A stretch of DNA of 12,401 bases. Source: Oscillospiraceae bacterium (GTDB taxonomy: Bacteria > Bacillota_A > Clostridia > Oscillospirales > Oscillospiraceae). The stretch is from positions 1-12,401 of the forward strand of contig JAFWOX010000061.1 in the NCBI GenBank assembly GCA_017545325.1, written 5' to 3'. Below the pieces are notes generated by a model. The model made no database searches. It had not been told where the DNA came from and worked only from the letters and a program-made list of their open reading frames with translations. Made by a program: the position numbers and the translations under genes. Shown one piece after another: positions 1-6,583 of the stretch (within the stretch, counting starts at the first letter, position 1; each line of letters begins with the position of its first letter).

Positions 1-106
1 CGACACGCTTCAACTCGGACCCGCTTCGCTGGGCTCCGAGTTGAGAAGGATGACATCGCCGCTGCGCGCCTCGGTCGTACACTTCGACACTTGCGGCGAT
101 AGCAGT

Positions 107-139
107 ATTTTGGGGCAAAAATGAATTTCGCCCCAAAAT
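107..139. repeat. 10-bp perfect inverted repeat
   Basis: ATTTTGGGGC (107-116) and its exact reverse complement GCCCCAAAAT (130-139) flank a 13-base, A/T-rich loop. On either strand the 3' arm ends in A residues followed by T (plus) or the mirror (minus), so there is no proper T-tract and it does not read as a standard intrinsic terminator. Confidence 0.6.
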
Positions 140-204
140 GATTCTCATCTCATTCGCGCCTGCGGGCGCGAACTCTGCGAGGCTTTTTGCACTTTGTCTA
201 CAGT

Positions 205-240
205 CTGAGCCGCCTGCGGCGAATGCCGCAGGCGGCTCAG
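205..240. repeat. 16-bp perfect hairpin after sufB
   Basis: CTGAGCCGCCTGCGGC (205-220) pairs perfectly with 225-240 around the 4-base loop GAAT. It begins 14 bases past the sufB stop, the right place for a terminator of the kinase-sufC-sufB transcript. On the minus strand, however, it is followed by ACTGTAGACAAAG, not a T-tract, and no T-tract follows it on the plus strand either. It may stabilise the mRNA 3' end or be part of a repeat element. The flanking 11 bases at 200-210 recur at the peptidase terminator. Confidence 0.7.
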
Positions 241-254
241 CTGGATCAGCCGGT

Positions 255-1184
255 TTATTTCAGGAATCCCGACAGGATGCGCTCCTCCGCCTCCTCCTCC
301 GTGAGGCCCAGGGTCATGAGCTTCATGAGCTGATCCCCGGCAATGCGGCCGATGGCCGCCTCATGGATGAGCTGGGCGTCCACATGGTTCGCCGTGATGG
401 CGGGGATGGACTGGACCCGGGCATTCCCCATGATGATGGTATCACACTGCACATGGCCGAAGCAGCGGGCATTGCCGGTGACATTGGGGTGGAAGACCTG
501 TTTGGAATCCTCCTGAGCCACGCTCCGGGAGATGACCCGGGCCTTGGAATCCTCCCCGCAGAGCTGGATATCCATATCCGAATAGGCCTCCTGCTTCCCG
601 TGGGTAAGAAGCTTTTCCAGGATCACGATCTCCGCCCCGGCGGCAGCCTCCACACTGGTCTCCCGCTTTGTGCTGTCGATCCCCCGGATCTGGGTGGTGT
701 CCATCTCCATGGAGGCGCCCTCCTCCAGATAGACCACGGTCTTGGGGTTCATGATCCGCTCCCCGGTGCCCTCCCCTTCCCCATAGTGTTTCTCCACATA
801 CTTCACCCGGGAGTTTTTGCCGATGTGGAAGGTGTGGACGCCGTCATGCTGGGCCACGTCGCAGCCGCTGTTGTGGATGCCGCAGCCGGCGATGATGAGG
901 ACGTCGCAGTCCTCCCCGATAAAGAAATCGTTGTACACCAGCTCGCTGTACCCGGTCTTGGAGATGATCACCGGGATATGCACGCTCTCGTTCTTCGTGC
1001 CGGGCTTGACGATGATGTCGATGCCGGGCTTGTCCGTCTTGGTGACGATATCGATGTTCGCCGTGGTGCCCCGACCGGCGCTCTCGCCGTTATCCCGGAT
1101 ATTGTAGGCTCCTTCGGGGATCTTATGCAGGCCCGCGATCTGCCGCAGCAGATTCAGTTCCATGGTGCTAAGCTTCTTCGGCAT
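255..1184 (-). CDS. sufB: SufB/SufD-family iron-sulfur cluster scaffold protein
   Basis: This cytoplasmic 309-residue protein should form the scaffold on which iron-sulfur clusters are built, working with the SufC ATPase encoded just upstream. The C-terminal SufBD core is clear: residues 239-282 carry ARCFGHVQCD, then SIPAITANHVDAQLIHEAAIG. Cys241, His244, Cys247, His267, His274 and Glu275 are candidate ligand or catalytic residues by position, which is inference. The middle is the repetitive beta-helix typical of the family. At 309 residues it is much shorter than the roughly 490-residue SufB of E. coli, matching the compact SufB of two-gene sufBC systems. No sufD, sufS, sufU or sufE is present here. 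The ATG at 1184 follows an AAGGA-type site in GGGAAAGGAAAGAGAGAT. It starts 23 bases after sufC, so co-transcription is likely. Family assignment is firm; the B-versus-D label is less so. Confidence 0.9.
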   Translation of the reverse strand: MPKKLSTMELNLLRQIAGLHKIPEGAYNIRDNGESAGRGTTANIDIVTKTDKPGIDIIVKPGTKNESVHIPVIISKTGYSELVYNDFFIGEDCDVLIIAGCGIHNSGCDVAQHDGVHTFHIGKNSRVKYVEKHYGEGEGTGERIMNPKTVVYLEEGASMEMDTTQIRGIDSTKRETSVEAAAGAEIVILEKLLTHGKQEAYSDMDIQLCGEDSKARVISRSVAQEDSKQVFHPNVTGNARCFGHVQCDTIIMGNARVQSIPAITANHVDAQLIHEAAIGRIAGDQLMKLMTLGLTEEEAEERILSGFLK

Positions 1185-1207
1185 ATCTCTCTTTCCTTTC
1201 CCTGGCC

Positions 1208-1927
1208 TTACTCGCCCTTCTGAACGGCGCAGTCTCCGCTCAGCTCCAGCATGGGGATGATCTCCTCGAAGCCGCCCCGGGCGATGATCTCTCCTCCCGC
1301 CACCAGGACTACCTCGTCCGCCAGGCGGATGATTCGCTCCTGGTGGGAGATGACGATCATGGTGCTCTCGCTCCGCCTGTGGATGGCCTCAAAGGTCTGG
1401 GTCAGCCGGGAGAAGCTCCACAGGTCAATGCCCGCCTCCGGCTCATCGAAGATCATCAGGGAGGCGTTCCGGGCCAGGAGGGAGGCGATTTCGATGCGCT
1501 TCACTTCGCCTCCGGAGAGGGAGGCGTCGATCTCCCGATCCAGATAATCCTCGGTGCACAGGCCCACCTTGGTGAGATAATTGCAGCAGTCCGCGGCGCT
1601 GAGCTTCTTCCCGGCGGCGATGCTGAGGAGCTCCGTCACCTGCAGCCCTTTGAAGCGGGGCGGCTGCTGGAAAGCATAGCTCACCCCCAGCTTTGCCCGC
1701 TCCGTGACGCTCAGGCCGGTGAGCTCCCGTCCCTGATAGACGATGGAACCGGTGACATTCTGCACCAGACCCATGATGGCCTTGGCCAGGGTGGTCTTGC
1801 CGCCCCCGTTGGGCCCGGTGACGACGATAAACCGCCCGTCCTCCACATCCAGATTCACGTTCTTCAGGATATCCTTGTCTCCCCCGTCATCATGGACATG
1901 GTAGGTCAGATCCCGTATACTAAGCAT
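1208..1927 (-). CDS. sufC: SufC, ABC-type ATPase of the SUF iron-sulfur assembly system
   Basis: This soluble ABC ATPase of 239 residues drives conformational change in the SufB scaffold during iron-sulfur cluster assembly. Visible motifs are Walker A GPNGGGKTT (38-46), Q-loop AFQQP (85-89), signature LSGGE (137-141), Walker B LMIFDEPEAGIDL (157-169) and switch His195 in VISHQE. The Walker A has Gly-Thr where many ABC proteins have Ser-Ser or Ser-Thr, still compatible with ATP binding. No membrane segments are present, which fits SufC and not a transporter. The direct sufB neighbour makes the assignment strong. The ATG at 1927 lies inside the 3' end of the lipid kinase gene (8-base overlap, different frame). 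It is preceded by AGGAGG with a 6-base spacer, also inside the kinase gene, so its translation is probably coupled to the kinase. Confidence 0.93.
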   Translation of the reverse strand: MLSIRDLTYHVHDDGGDKDILKNVNLDVEDGRFIVVTGPNGGGKTTLAKAIMGLVQNVTGSIVYQGRELTGLSVTERAKLGVSYAFQQPPRFKGLQVTELLSIAAGKKLSAADCCNYLTKVGLCTEDYLDREIDASLSGGEVKRIEIASLLARNASLMIFDEPEAGIDLWSFSRLTQTFEAIHRRSESTMIVISHQERIIRLADEVVLVAGGEIIARGGFEEIIPMLELSGDCAVQKGE

Positions 1928-2828
1928 ATTCTTCCTCCTCAGGCTTCAGAATGCGGATCGCCCGGTGACAGTTTCTCACTCTGGCCTCCGCCGTGGTCCC
2001 GCCCATCTCCCCGTCCACCGTCCAGGCGATGGGCTCGCTGCTCTCCACCACGATCTCCGCCGCCTTCAGGAAGAGGATCAGATCGGAATCATAGTGATGC
2101 GTGGCCAAATCGTACAGGATCTTCTGCAGATCCGCCAGATTCTGAGGGTTTCGGATCATCATGATCTCGAAGAGCCCGTCCGTCAGGTCCACCTGGCCGG
2201 AGTCGAATTTCACCATGCCGCCCACGCTCAGGGCATTGGATACGGCGCCGAAGATGAAGTCTCCCTCCAGCTCCTCCCCATTGGCCAGGATGCGCAGATG
2301 ACAGGGATGGATCTCGGAAAGGGATTTCAGCCCCTCCAGCAGGTAGGCGGCATAGCCGATCAGATTCTTCACATCCTGGGGCGCGGAATAGGACGCCTTG
2401 GTAAAGCTCCCGAAGGAGGCCACATAAGAGAAATACCGGTCCTCGCAGAAGCAGCCCACGTCCAGCTCCTGCACCGCCCCCTCCAGCACCGTGACCGCCG
2501 CCTTCACCGGGTTTTTGGACAGGCCCAAGCCCGCGGCAAAGTCGTTGGTGGTGCCCGCGGGGATATAGCCCAGCACCGGGCGCTCCGGCAGGCGCATCAG
2601 CCCGTTGATGACCTCGTTGAGGGTGCCGTCCCCCCCGAAGGCGACGATGCAGTCGTAATTCGCCCCCTCCTCCGCGACGATCCTGGTGGCGTCGCCACGG
2701 CACTGGGTGCTGTATACATAGACATTGTAATCGCTTTTGAAGATGACCCCCGCCGCCTCCAGAAAGGTATTCTGGCTGATGAAGCTCCCCGCCCGGGGAT
2801 TGCGCACCACGAGCATACGCCTTGACAT
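1920..2828 (-). CDS. diacylglycerol/lipid kinase of the YegS/DgkB family
   Basis: This 302-residue protein belongs to the NAD-kinase-like lipid kinase superfamily, whose members phosphorylate diacylglycerol or related lipids with ATP at the inner face of the membrane. The hallmark nucleotide-binding motif is AFGGDGTLNEVING (63-76, with GGDGT at 65-69), followed by IPAGTTNDFA (89-98). The C-terminal domain has DLTDGLFEI (214-222) and VDGE (271-274), both typical. Length is normal for the family. It is the first gene of the transcript that continues into sufC and sufB. A promoter sits about 80 bases upstream, and AAAGGA with a 7-base spacer precedes the ATG at 2828. Lipid substrate is not determinable; diacylglycerol (DgkB-like, recycling lipoteichoic acid by-products) is the most likely. 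The link to iron-sulfur genes is unexplained. Confidence 0.9.
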   Translation of the reverse strand: MSRRMLVVRNPRAGSFISQNTFLEAAGVIFKSDYNVYVYSTQCRGDATRIVAEEGANYDCIVAFGGDGTLNEVINGLMRLPERPVLGYIPAGTTNDFAAGLGLSKNPVKAAVTVLEGAVQELDVGCFCEDRYFSYVASFGSFTKASYSAPQDVKNLIGYAAYLLEGLKSLSEIHPCHLRILANGEELEGDFIFGAVSNALSVGGMVKFDSGQVDLTDGLFEIMMIRNPQNLADLQKILYDLATHHYDSDLILFLKAAEIVVESSEPIAWTVDGEMGGTTAEARVRNCHRAIRILKPEEEEYA

Positions 2829-2906
2829 AGCAGCATCCTTTCCCTATAGGATCACGCCGTCCGTTCAGGCGCGGCGATACATTGAATCAATACCCGGCAA
2901 TTCAGG

Positions 2907-2935
2907 ATTTTATCATAGTTGCGCAGGAAATACAA
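2907..2935 (-). promoter_or_regulatory. sigma-A-type promoter of the lipid kinase-sufC-sufB transcript
   Basis: Read on the minus strand, TTGTAT (2935-2930) and TAAAAT (2912-2907) are separated by exactly 17 bases. Transcription would start near 2900, giving a 5' leader of about 70 bases with no evident riboswitch. The stretch 2936-3063 upstream is GC-rich, has no gene, and holds a 12-bp palindrome TTCCCCGGGGAA at 3032-3043 of unknown meaning. Confidence 0.6.
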
Positions 2936-3063
2936 GCGCGGAAACGGGTTTGCCGGAGCGCGGCGGTTCGGAGGATCGGGACGCCTGCGGACGGATTGCC
3001 CGGGCTAGAGGCGCAGCTCCTGCCCAGAGCTTTCCCCGGGGAAGGCGGAATATTACGGCGCAC

Positions 3064-3093
3064 AAAAACCGGGACCCGCAAGCGCGGGTCCCG
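3064..3093 (-). terminator. intrinsic terminator of the SLC13 carrier gene
   Basis: On the minus strand the perfect 10-bp stem CGGGACCCGC/GCGGGTCCCG with loop GCTT is followed by G and five T residues. It begins 23 bases past the carrier's stop codon and isolates it from the kinase-suf transcript. Confidence 0.88.
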
Positions 3094-3115
3094 ATGGGTA
3101 TTCCGGTCAGGGCGA

Positions 3116-4579
3116 TCAGCCCAGGGTGGCCAGGATCTCGCTGGCTGCGGCGGGGTCCAGGGATCCATAGCCCAGCGCGCCGGAGATCAGCGGCACGGCG
3201 ACGGCGACGATCACCACAAAGACAAGGGATGGGACCCAGCCCTCCTTTACCATATCCATGATGGTGTAATACCGGAAGCTGTAAGTAAACATGGGCACAG
3301 CGTCGGTGGGGAGCAGGAAGGTCACGCCGCTCCAGAAGGCGGTGATGATGGCCAGGGCCACCGGGGATGCGCCGGACTGCAGCGCCAGCATGATGATGGG
3401 CGCAACGGCGAAGCCCGCCACGGCGGGGCCGGAGGGGCAGAGCCAGTGCAGCACGCAGATGAGGGCGGAAACGCCCAGGCAGACCATGAAGGGGGACCAG
3501 CTGGCCGCGCCGCCCAGGGTGGAGCTGATGATCCACTTGGCCGCGCCGGTAGCCAGGCAGGCGTCCGCCATGGCGCCGACGCCGCCCACCAGGAAGGTGC
3601 CGTCCCAGCCGCCGTTGCTCATGTAATCCCGCCAGGAAATGACGTCGATGCCGGGGACCATGAAGAGGCAGGTGCCCATCAGAGCCACCACGGTGGTATT
3701 AAAGACGGGGATCCAGGTGCTGAGGATCCAGGTAATGAACATCAGGCCCACCACGCAGAGGCACTTGATCTCCCGGGTGGTGAGGGCGCCGGAGCCGGAA
3801 ACCATCTCATGGGCCACGGTGAGGGCGCTTTCATCGATCTTCTCCGGCTTATAGAAGAGGCAGATCCACAGGGCGAAGAGGATGGCGCAGACGATGCCGA
3901 TGGGGTAGCCCACGATCATCCAGTCCAGGAAGGTGACCCGGATGCCGATGTCCTCCAGGGCGTTGATCGCCACGATATTGATGGGGCCGCCGGCAGGGGT
4001 CATGAAGCCGCCGATGACGGAGCCTGCGGGGATGGCGATCATCAGGCAGCGGCCCAGGTTGGTGGTGCCGGGCTTGGGATCCCCGTTGGCCTTCATGATG
4101 GCGATGCCCAGGGAGGCGAACAGGGCGCAGGTGGGCATATTGGACATGATGGAGCTGAGGACCGCGGTGCCCAGGGTGAAGCCCAGGACCAGCTTGCGGG
4201 GATTGTTTTTGGACCAGGCCAGGATCGCCCCTGCCATTCGGTTGGGAATGGTGGTGGAGGCCAGGGCCGTGGTGATGGACATGGTGCCGATCATGAAGAA
4301 GAACACGCTTCCGCCGAAGCCCTTGAACATATCCCGGGGAGTCATTACGCCCAGGAACGGCAGCATGCAGCACAGCAGGATGGTGGTGACGGCCATGTTC
4401 ATGGCCTCGGATACCCACAGCACCAGCGCCGCGATCATGATCGCCAGAGCGGTAAGGCCTTCACGGCTCAGCCCCTCCGGCAGGGGAAGGACGCGGGCGA
4501 GGATCACGATCACCGCGGCAATCGCGAGCATCAGCAGCGACCTTGCTTTGTTTTGTGGCTTTTCGTTTGCCTTTGCCAT
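3116..4579 (-). CDS. SLC13/DASS-family anion symporter
   Basis: This 487-residue polytopic membrane protein has about a dozen hydrophobic segments and the layout of the divalent anion:sodium symporter (SLC13/INDY) family, which imports dicarboxylates, citrate, sulfate or related anions with sodium. The N-terminus (1-14) is short, basic and cytoplasmic-looking. The first half has the substrate-loop region SSIMSNMPTCALF (142-154) and GFMTPAGGPINIVAI (191-205); the second has GGVGAMADACLATGAA (332-347) and CPSGPAVAGF (381-390). The usual Ser-Asn-Thr signature is Ser-Asn-Met at 146-148 in the first half and is not recognisable in the second (around 382-388), so the substrate may be atypical. The gene is a single unit, with its own promoter (4654-4682) and terminator (3064-3093). 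GGAGG lies about 10 bases before the ATG. Family is fairly sure; the substrate is not known. Confidence 0.85.
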   Translation of the reverse strand: MAKANEKPQNKARSLLMLAIAAVIVILARVLPLPEGLSREGLTALAIMIAALVLWVSEAMNMAVTTILLCCMLPFLGVMTPRDMFKGFGGSVFFFMIGTMSITTALASTTIPNRMAGAILAWSKNNPRKLVLGFTLGTAVLSSIMSNMPTCALFASLGIAIMKANGDPKPGTTNLGRCLMIAIPAGSVIGGFMTPAGGPINIVAINALEDIGIRVTFLDWMIVGYPIGIVCAILFALWICLFYKPEKIDESALTVAHEMVSGSGALTTREIKCLCVVGLMFITWILSTWIPVFNTTVVALMGTCLFMVPGIDVISWRDYMSNGGWDGTFLVGGVGAMADACLATGAAKWIISSTLGGAASWSPFMVCLGVSALICVLHWLCPSGPAVAGFAVAPIIMLALQSGASPVALAIITAFWSGVTFLLPTDAVPMFTYSFRYYTIMDMVKEGWVPSLVFVVIVAVAVPLISGALGYGSLDPAAASEILATLG

Positions 4580-4597
4580 ACTTCTCTTTCCTCCGTC

Positions 4598-4607
4598 TAT
4601 TTAAATA
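4598..4607. repeat. A/T palindrome in the SLC13 leader
   Basis: TATTTAAATA is a perfect 10-bp palindrome lying just upstream of the GGAGG site of the carrier gene, in an A/T-rich leader that contrasts with the GC-rich genome. It could be an operator or only an unstructured leader; nothing else supports either reading. Confidence 0.3.
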
Positions 4608-4653
4608 AATTTCATACTTCTCCGATGTAGATAACTGCTGTAAAACAACTTAA

Positions 4654-4682
4654 ATAGTAGCAAAAACCGATCCCTGTGTCAA
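4654..4682 (-). promoter_or_regulatory. near-consensus sigma-A promoter of the SLC13 carrier gene
   Basis: On the minus strand a perfect TTGACA (4682-4677) and TACTAT (4659-4654) are separated by 17 bases. The predicted start is near 4647, giving a leader of about 65-70 bases before the ATG at 4579. It is one of the two promoters in the window with a perfect -35, so expression is probably strong unless repressed. Confidence 0.85.
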
Positions 4683-4688
4683 GGGAAA

Positions 4689-4705
4689 CGGGGCAGAATT
4701 CCCCG
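4689..4705 (-). terminator. weak candidate terminator of the sodium:solute symporter gene
   Basis: On the minus strand CGGGG and CCCCG form a 5-bp stem around a 7-base loop, followed by only three T residues. It falls 16 bases after the symporter stop and directly before the -35 box of the next promoter. The stem is short, so termination may be partial. Confidence 0.3.
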
Positions 4706-4720
4706 CGGCGCTATTCCTTC

Positions 4721-6271
4721 TCAGGCCGCCGTCTCCCCGCCGAAAATCGTTTCCAGCCAGGCGGGATCCGGCTTCCTCGTAAAGGCGCTGACGATGGGGG
4801 TCACCGCCAGGGGCAGGACCGTGGCCACGGCGCAGGCGTTGACGGTGGTACAGTAGGGCGCCAGGGCGGGGAAAGCCGCCTTGACCAGGGTGGGGATCAG
4901 CAGCGCGCAGGCCAGGCCGGTCACGCTCCCGGCTATGGCGCCGGCCCTGGTGACCCTCTTCCCCAGGGTACCGAAGACGTAAGGGGCCAGGAAGAAGCCG
5001 GAGATCGCGCCCCAGGCCAGGGACTGGATACTGGAGATCACGCCCAGGTTCAGAAGGGCCAGCACCAGGGCGGCCAGCATAAAGAGCACCGTGCAGACCC
5101 GCAGGAGCAGGGTGGTCTTCTGCTCGCTCAGCCCCTTCAGGAAATAACCCTTGAGGAAGTCCATGCCGATGGCTGCGGCGGAGGACAGGACCTGGGAGGC
5201 CAGATGGGACATGGAGGCGGACAGCACCAGGAGCATGATGATGGAGAGGCAGACCTGCCCGATGAAGTCGTTCCCGAAGATCTTGGTGAGCATATCCGGC
5301 ACCAGGACGTTGGTGCCCCCGGCGGGAAGCTCCGGGTAGAACAGATGGATGAAGAGGCCGGGGATATGGACGCCGGTGATGATGATAAAGCCCAGGATGG
5401 TGCAGACGACGGCCCCGGTGCGCACCAGCTTCGCATCCTTGATGGCGAAGAATTTGGTGGCCATCTGAGGAAGGCCGTTGGGGGCCCAGGAGGTCATGAT
5501 CACAAAGGGGACGACCCCCAGGAGCAGGCCCGCATTGCCATGAAAGCCAAAGCTGGCGATATCCTGACCGGTGGCCGTGACCCCGGCGGAGTTGACGAAG
5601 GGCTCGATCTCCCGCAGGCGGCGAAGGCCCTCCGCCAGGCCGCCCACCTCCTTGGCGCTGAGGGTGGCCACGGCCAGGATGACGCCGCCCACCACCATGA
5701 TCCCGCCCTGGAGCACGTCGATCTTGGCGGCGGCCCTATAGCCGCCCACCACCAGATTCACGGTGGCCAGCACCGCCATGACGATCACCGCCCCGATATA
5801 GGGCAGGTTGAAGACCCGGGTGAACATATAGGACAGGCTGGAGAACACCGCTGCGGTATAGGGAATCATGAAGAAGAACAGCACCAGGCTCCCTACCAGC
5901 TTGAAATACTCGGTCTGATACCGGGCCCGGAGATAATCCGGCATGGTCTGGACATTCAGCTTCGCGCTGATGCGGCGGCTCCGGGTGCCCAGGAAGAACC
6001 ACATGAAGGCGATGCTCAACAGCACGTTGCCCCAGGCGTTCCACATGGCGCCCACGCCCCAATCCCAGCCCACCTTGCCGGCGTTCACCATACAGACGCC
6101 AGAGATATAGGTGGCGGCAAAGGAGAAGGAGGTGACCACCGGGCCGATGCTTCGTCCCCCCAGGAGGAAGGATTCCTTCCCGCCTCCGGCGCTCTCCCTC
6201 CGGGTCCTGAGCCCTACGATGAGGATAAATGCTACGTATGCCGCGACAAAGACATATTTGATCACAGCCAT
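4721..6271 (-). CDS. sodium:solute symporter (SSS/SLC5 family)
   Basis: This 516-residue membrane protein with about 13 hydrophobic segments belongs to the SSS family (PutP, PanF and relatives), which couples sodium entry to uptake of a small solute. Family features are LLGGRSIGPVVTSFSFAATY (36-55) at the first repeat helix, GLPQMATKFFAIKDAK (266-281), and SASMSHLASQVLSSAAAIGM (351-370). In that last segment the Ser363-Ser364 pair sits where family members place sodium ligands; that mapping is by motif, not alignment. N-terminus MAVIKYVFVAAYVAFIL starts directly in a membrane segment, as expected. AGGGGG with an 8-base spacer precedes the ATG at 6271. It has its own promoter and lies between the flotillin terminator and the SLC13 promoter. 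Substrate cannot be deduced; a pantothenate, amino acid or carboxylate carrier are all possible. Confidence 0.88.
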   Translation of the reverse strand: MAVIKYVFVAAYVAFILIVGLRTRRESAGGGKESFLLGGRSIGPVVTSFSFAATYISGVCMVNAGKVGWDWGVGAMWNAWGNVLLSIAFMWFFLGTRSRRISAKLNVQTMPDYLRARYQTEYFKLVGSLVLFFFMIPYTAAVFSSLSYMFTRVFNLPYIGAVIVMAVLATVNLVVGGYRAAAKIDVLQGGIMVVGGVILAVATLSAKEVGGLAEGLRRLREIEPFVNSAGVTATGQDIASFGFHGNAGLLLGVVPFVIMTSWAPNGLPQMATKFFAIKDAKLVRTGAVVCTILGFIIITGVHIPGLFIHLFYPELPAGGTNVLVPDMLTKIFGNDFIGQVCLSIIMLLVLSASMSHLASQVLSSAAAIGMDFLKGYFLKGLSEQKTTLLLRVCTVLFMLAALVLALLNLGVISSIQSLAWGAISGFFLAPYVFGTLGKRVTRAGAIAGSVTGLACALLIPTLVKAAFPALAPYCTTVNACAVATVLPLAVTPIVSAFTRKPDPAWLETIFGGETAA

Positions 6272-6308
6272 GACGGTTTCCCCCTATGTCGAAACAATGC
6301 TTTTTCGC

Positions 6309-6337
6309 ATTTTACACCTCCGGCGCCGCTTTGCCAA
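6309..6337 (-). promoter_or_regulatory. sigma-A-type promoter of the sodium:solute symporter gene
   Basis: On the minus strand TTGGCA (6337-6332) and TAAAAT (6314-6309) have a 17-base spacer. Transcription should begin near 6302, about 30 bases before the ATG. The spacer contains the palindrome CGGCGCCG (6321-6328), and ATGC/GCAT arms (6297-6310) abut the -10 box; either could be an operator, with no further support. Confidence 0.72.
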
Positions 6338-6387
6338 TGGGGAAATTGCTTCTCCTCAGCGCGGACCCGTCGAGAGCGGTCAACATG

Positions 6388-6418
6388 AGAAAAGCCCCGG
6401 CGCGGCGCGCCGGGGCTT
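6388..6418 (-). terminator. intrinsic terminator of the flotillin operon
   Basis: On the minus strand a perfect 12-bp stem AAGCCCCGGCGC/GCGCCGGGGCTT with loop GCC runs into TTCTC, giving TTTTC after the GC-rich part. It follows the stop of the 47-residue ORF by 21 bases and that of floA by about 160 bases. This supports the small ORF lying inside the transcript. Confidence 0.9.
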
Positions 6419-6439
6419 GTGTGTCTGCCGTGTATTCGG

Positions 6440-6583
6440 TTATCGGGGGAACCGGGGCTGGCGGCGGGAGACGGGCTTATTCAGGATCTCCGTCCAGACG
6501 ACCACCCGCCGCAGCTGATGGGCGCTGAGCCTGGACCGGGAGGGCTCGGCGGGACGGGGGGCGTTATTCACCCGCTTCGTCAT
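6440..6583 (-). CDS. small 47-residue arginine-rich protein, last gene of flotillin operon (uncharacterised)
   Basis: An ATG at 6583 overlaps the floA stop as ATGA and opens a 47-codon frame ending in TAA at 6440, just before the operon terminator. The product starts [18 protein letters not shown] and continues with [20 protein letters not shown] and a basic tail. It has a low-complexity Pro/Arg N-terminus, then a likely amphipathic helix around residues 19-37, is strongly basic overall, and has no membrane segment. A weak GAAGG-type site lies in the floA 3' end; coupling through the stop-start overlap would explain its expression. In B. subtilis a small gene, yqfB, follows floA; whether this ORF is related is unknown. 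I do not recognise the family. The overlap, exact position and protein-like helix argue it is real, but its short length leaves doubt. Confidence 0.6.
   Translation of the reverse strand: MTKRVNNAPRPAEPSRSRLSAHQLRRVVVWTEILNKPVSRRQPRFPR

Larger units (their letters stand above)
1..254. repeat. palindrome-rich non-coding region downstream of sufB
   Basis: No credible gene is visible in these 254 bases, which follow the sufB stop in transcription order. The region holds at least five inverted repeats: 11-22/31-43 (one bulged base), 55-62/93-100 (ATCGCCGC/GCGGCGAT, long loop), 107-116/130-139 (ATTTTGGGGC/GCCCCAAAAT), 153-160/165-172 (TTCGCGCC/GGCGCGAA) and 205-220/225-240 (16 bp). TTCGACAC at 83-90 also partly recurs as CGACAC at 1-6. 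Such density suggests a dispersed REP- or MITE-like intergenic element, or a structured RNA reaching past the window edge. Which of these it is cannot be decided from one copy. Confidence 0.5.

Noticed and set aside
134..150. Fur-box-like sequence (ATGATTCTCAT with flanks) near the suf genes
   Set aside because: The match to the Fur consensus is partial, it lies downstream of sufB and not at the operon promoter, and it overlaps the end of another inverted repeat.
2829..2906. Riboswitch in the kinase-suf leader
   Set aside because: The leader is only about 70 bases, with no terminator-like hairpin or recognisable aptamer core.
2882..4630. Long plus-strand open frame of 582 codons
   Set aside because: It lies antisense to the SLC13 gene, is rich in Gly/His/Asp/Gln/Ala with no domain pattern, and has no ribosome site. 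It is a shadow of GC-rich codon use; the minus strand holds the membrane protein, promoter and terminator.
4676..6388. Long plus-strand open frame of 570 codons
   Set aside because: It is antisense to the sodium:solute symporter, has the same Gly/His/Gln/Asp composition, and lacks a start signal. It is a shadow frame.
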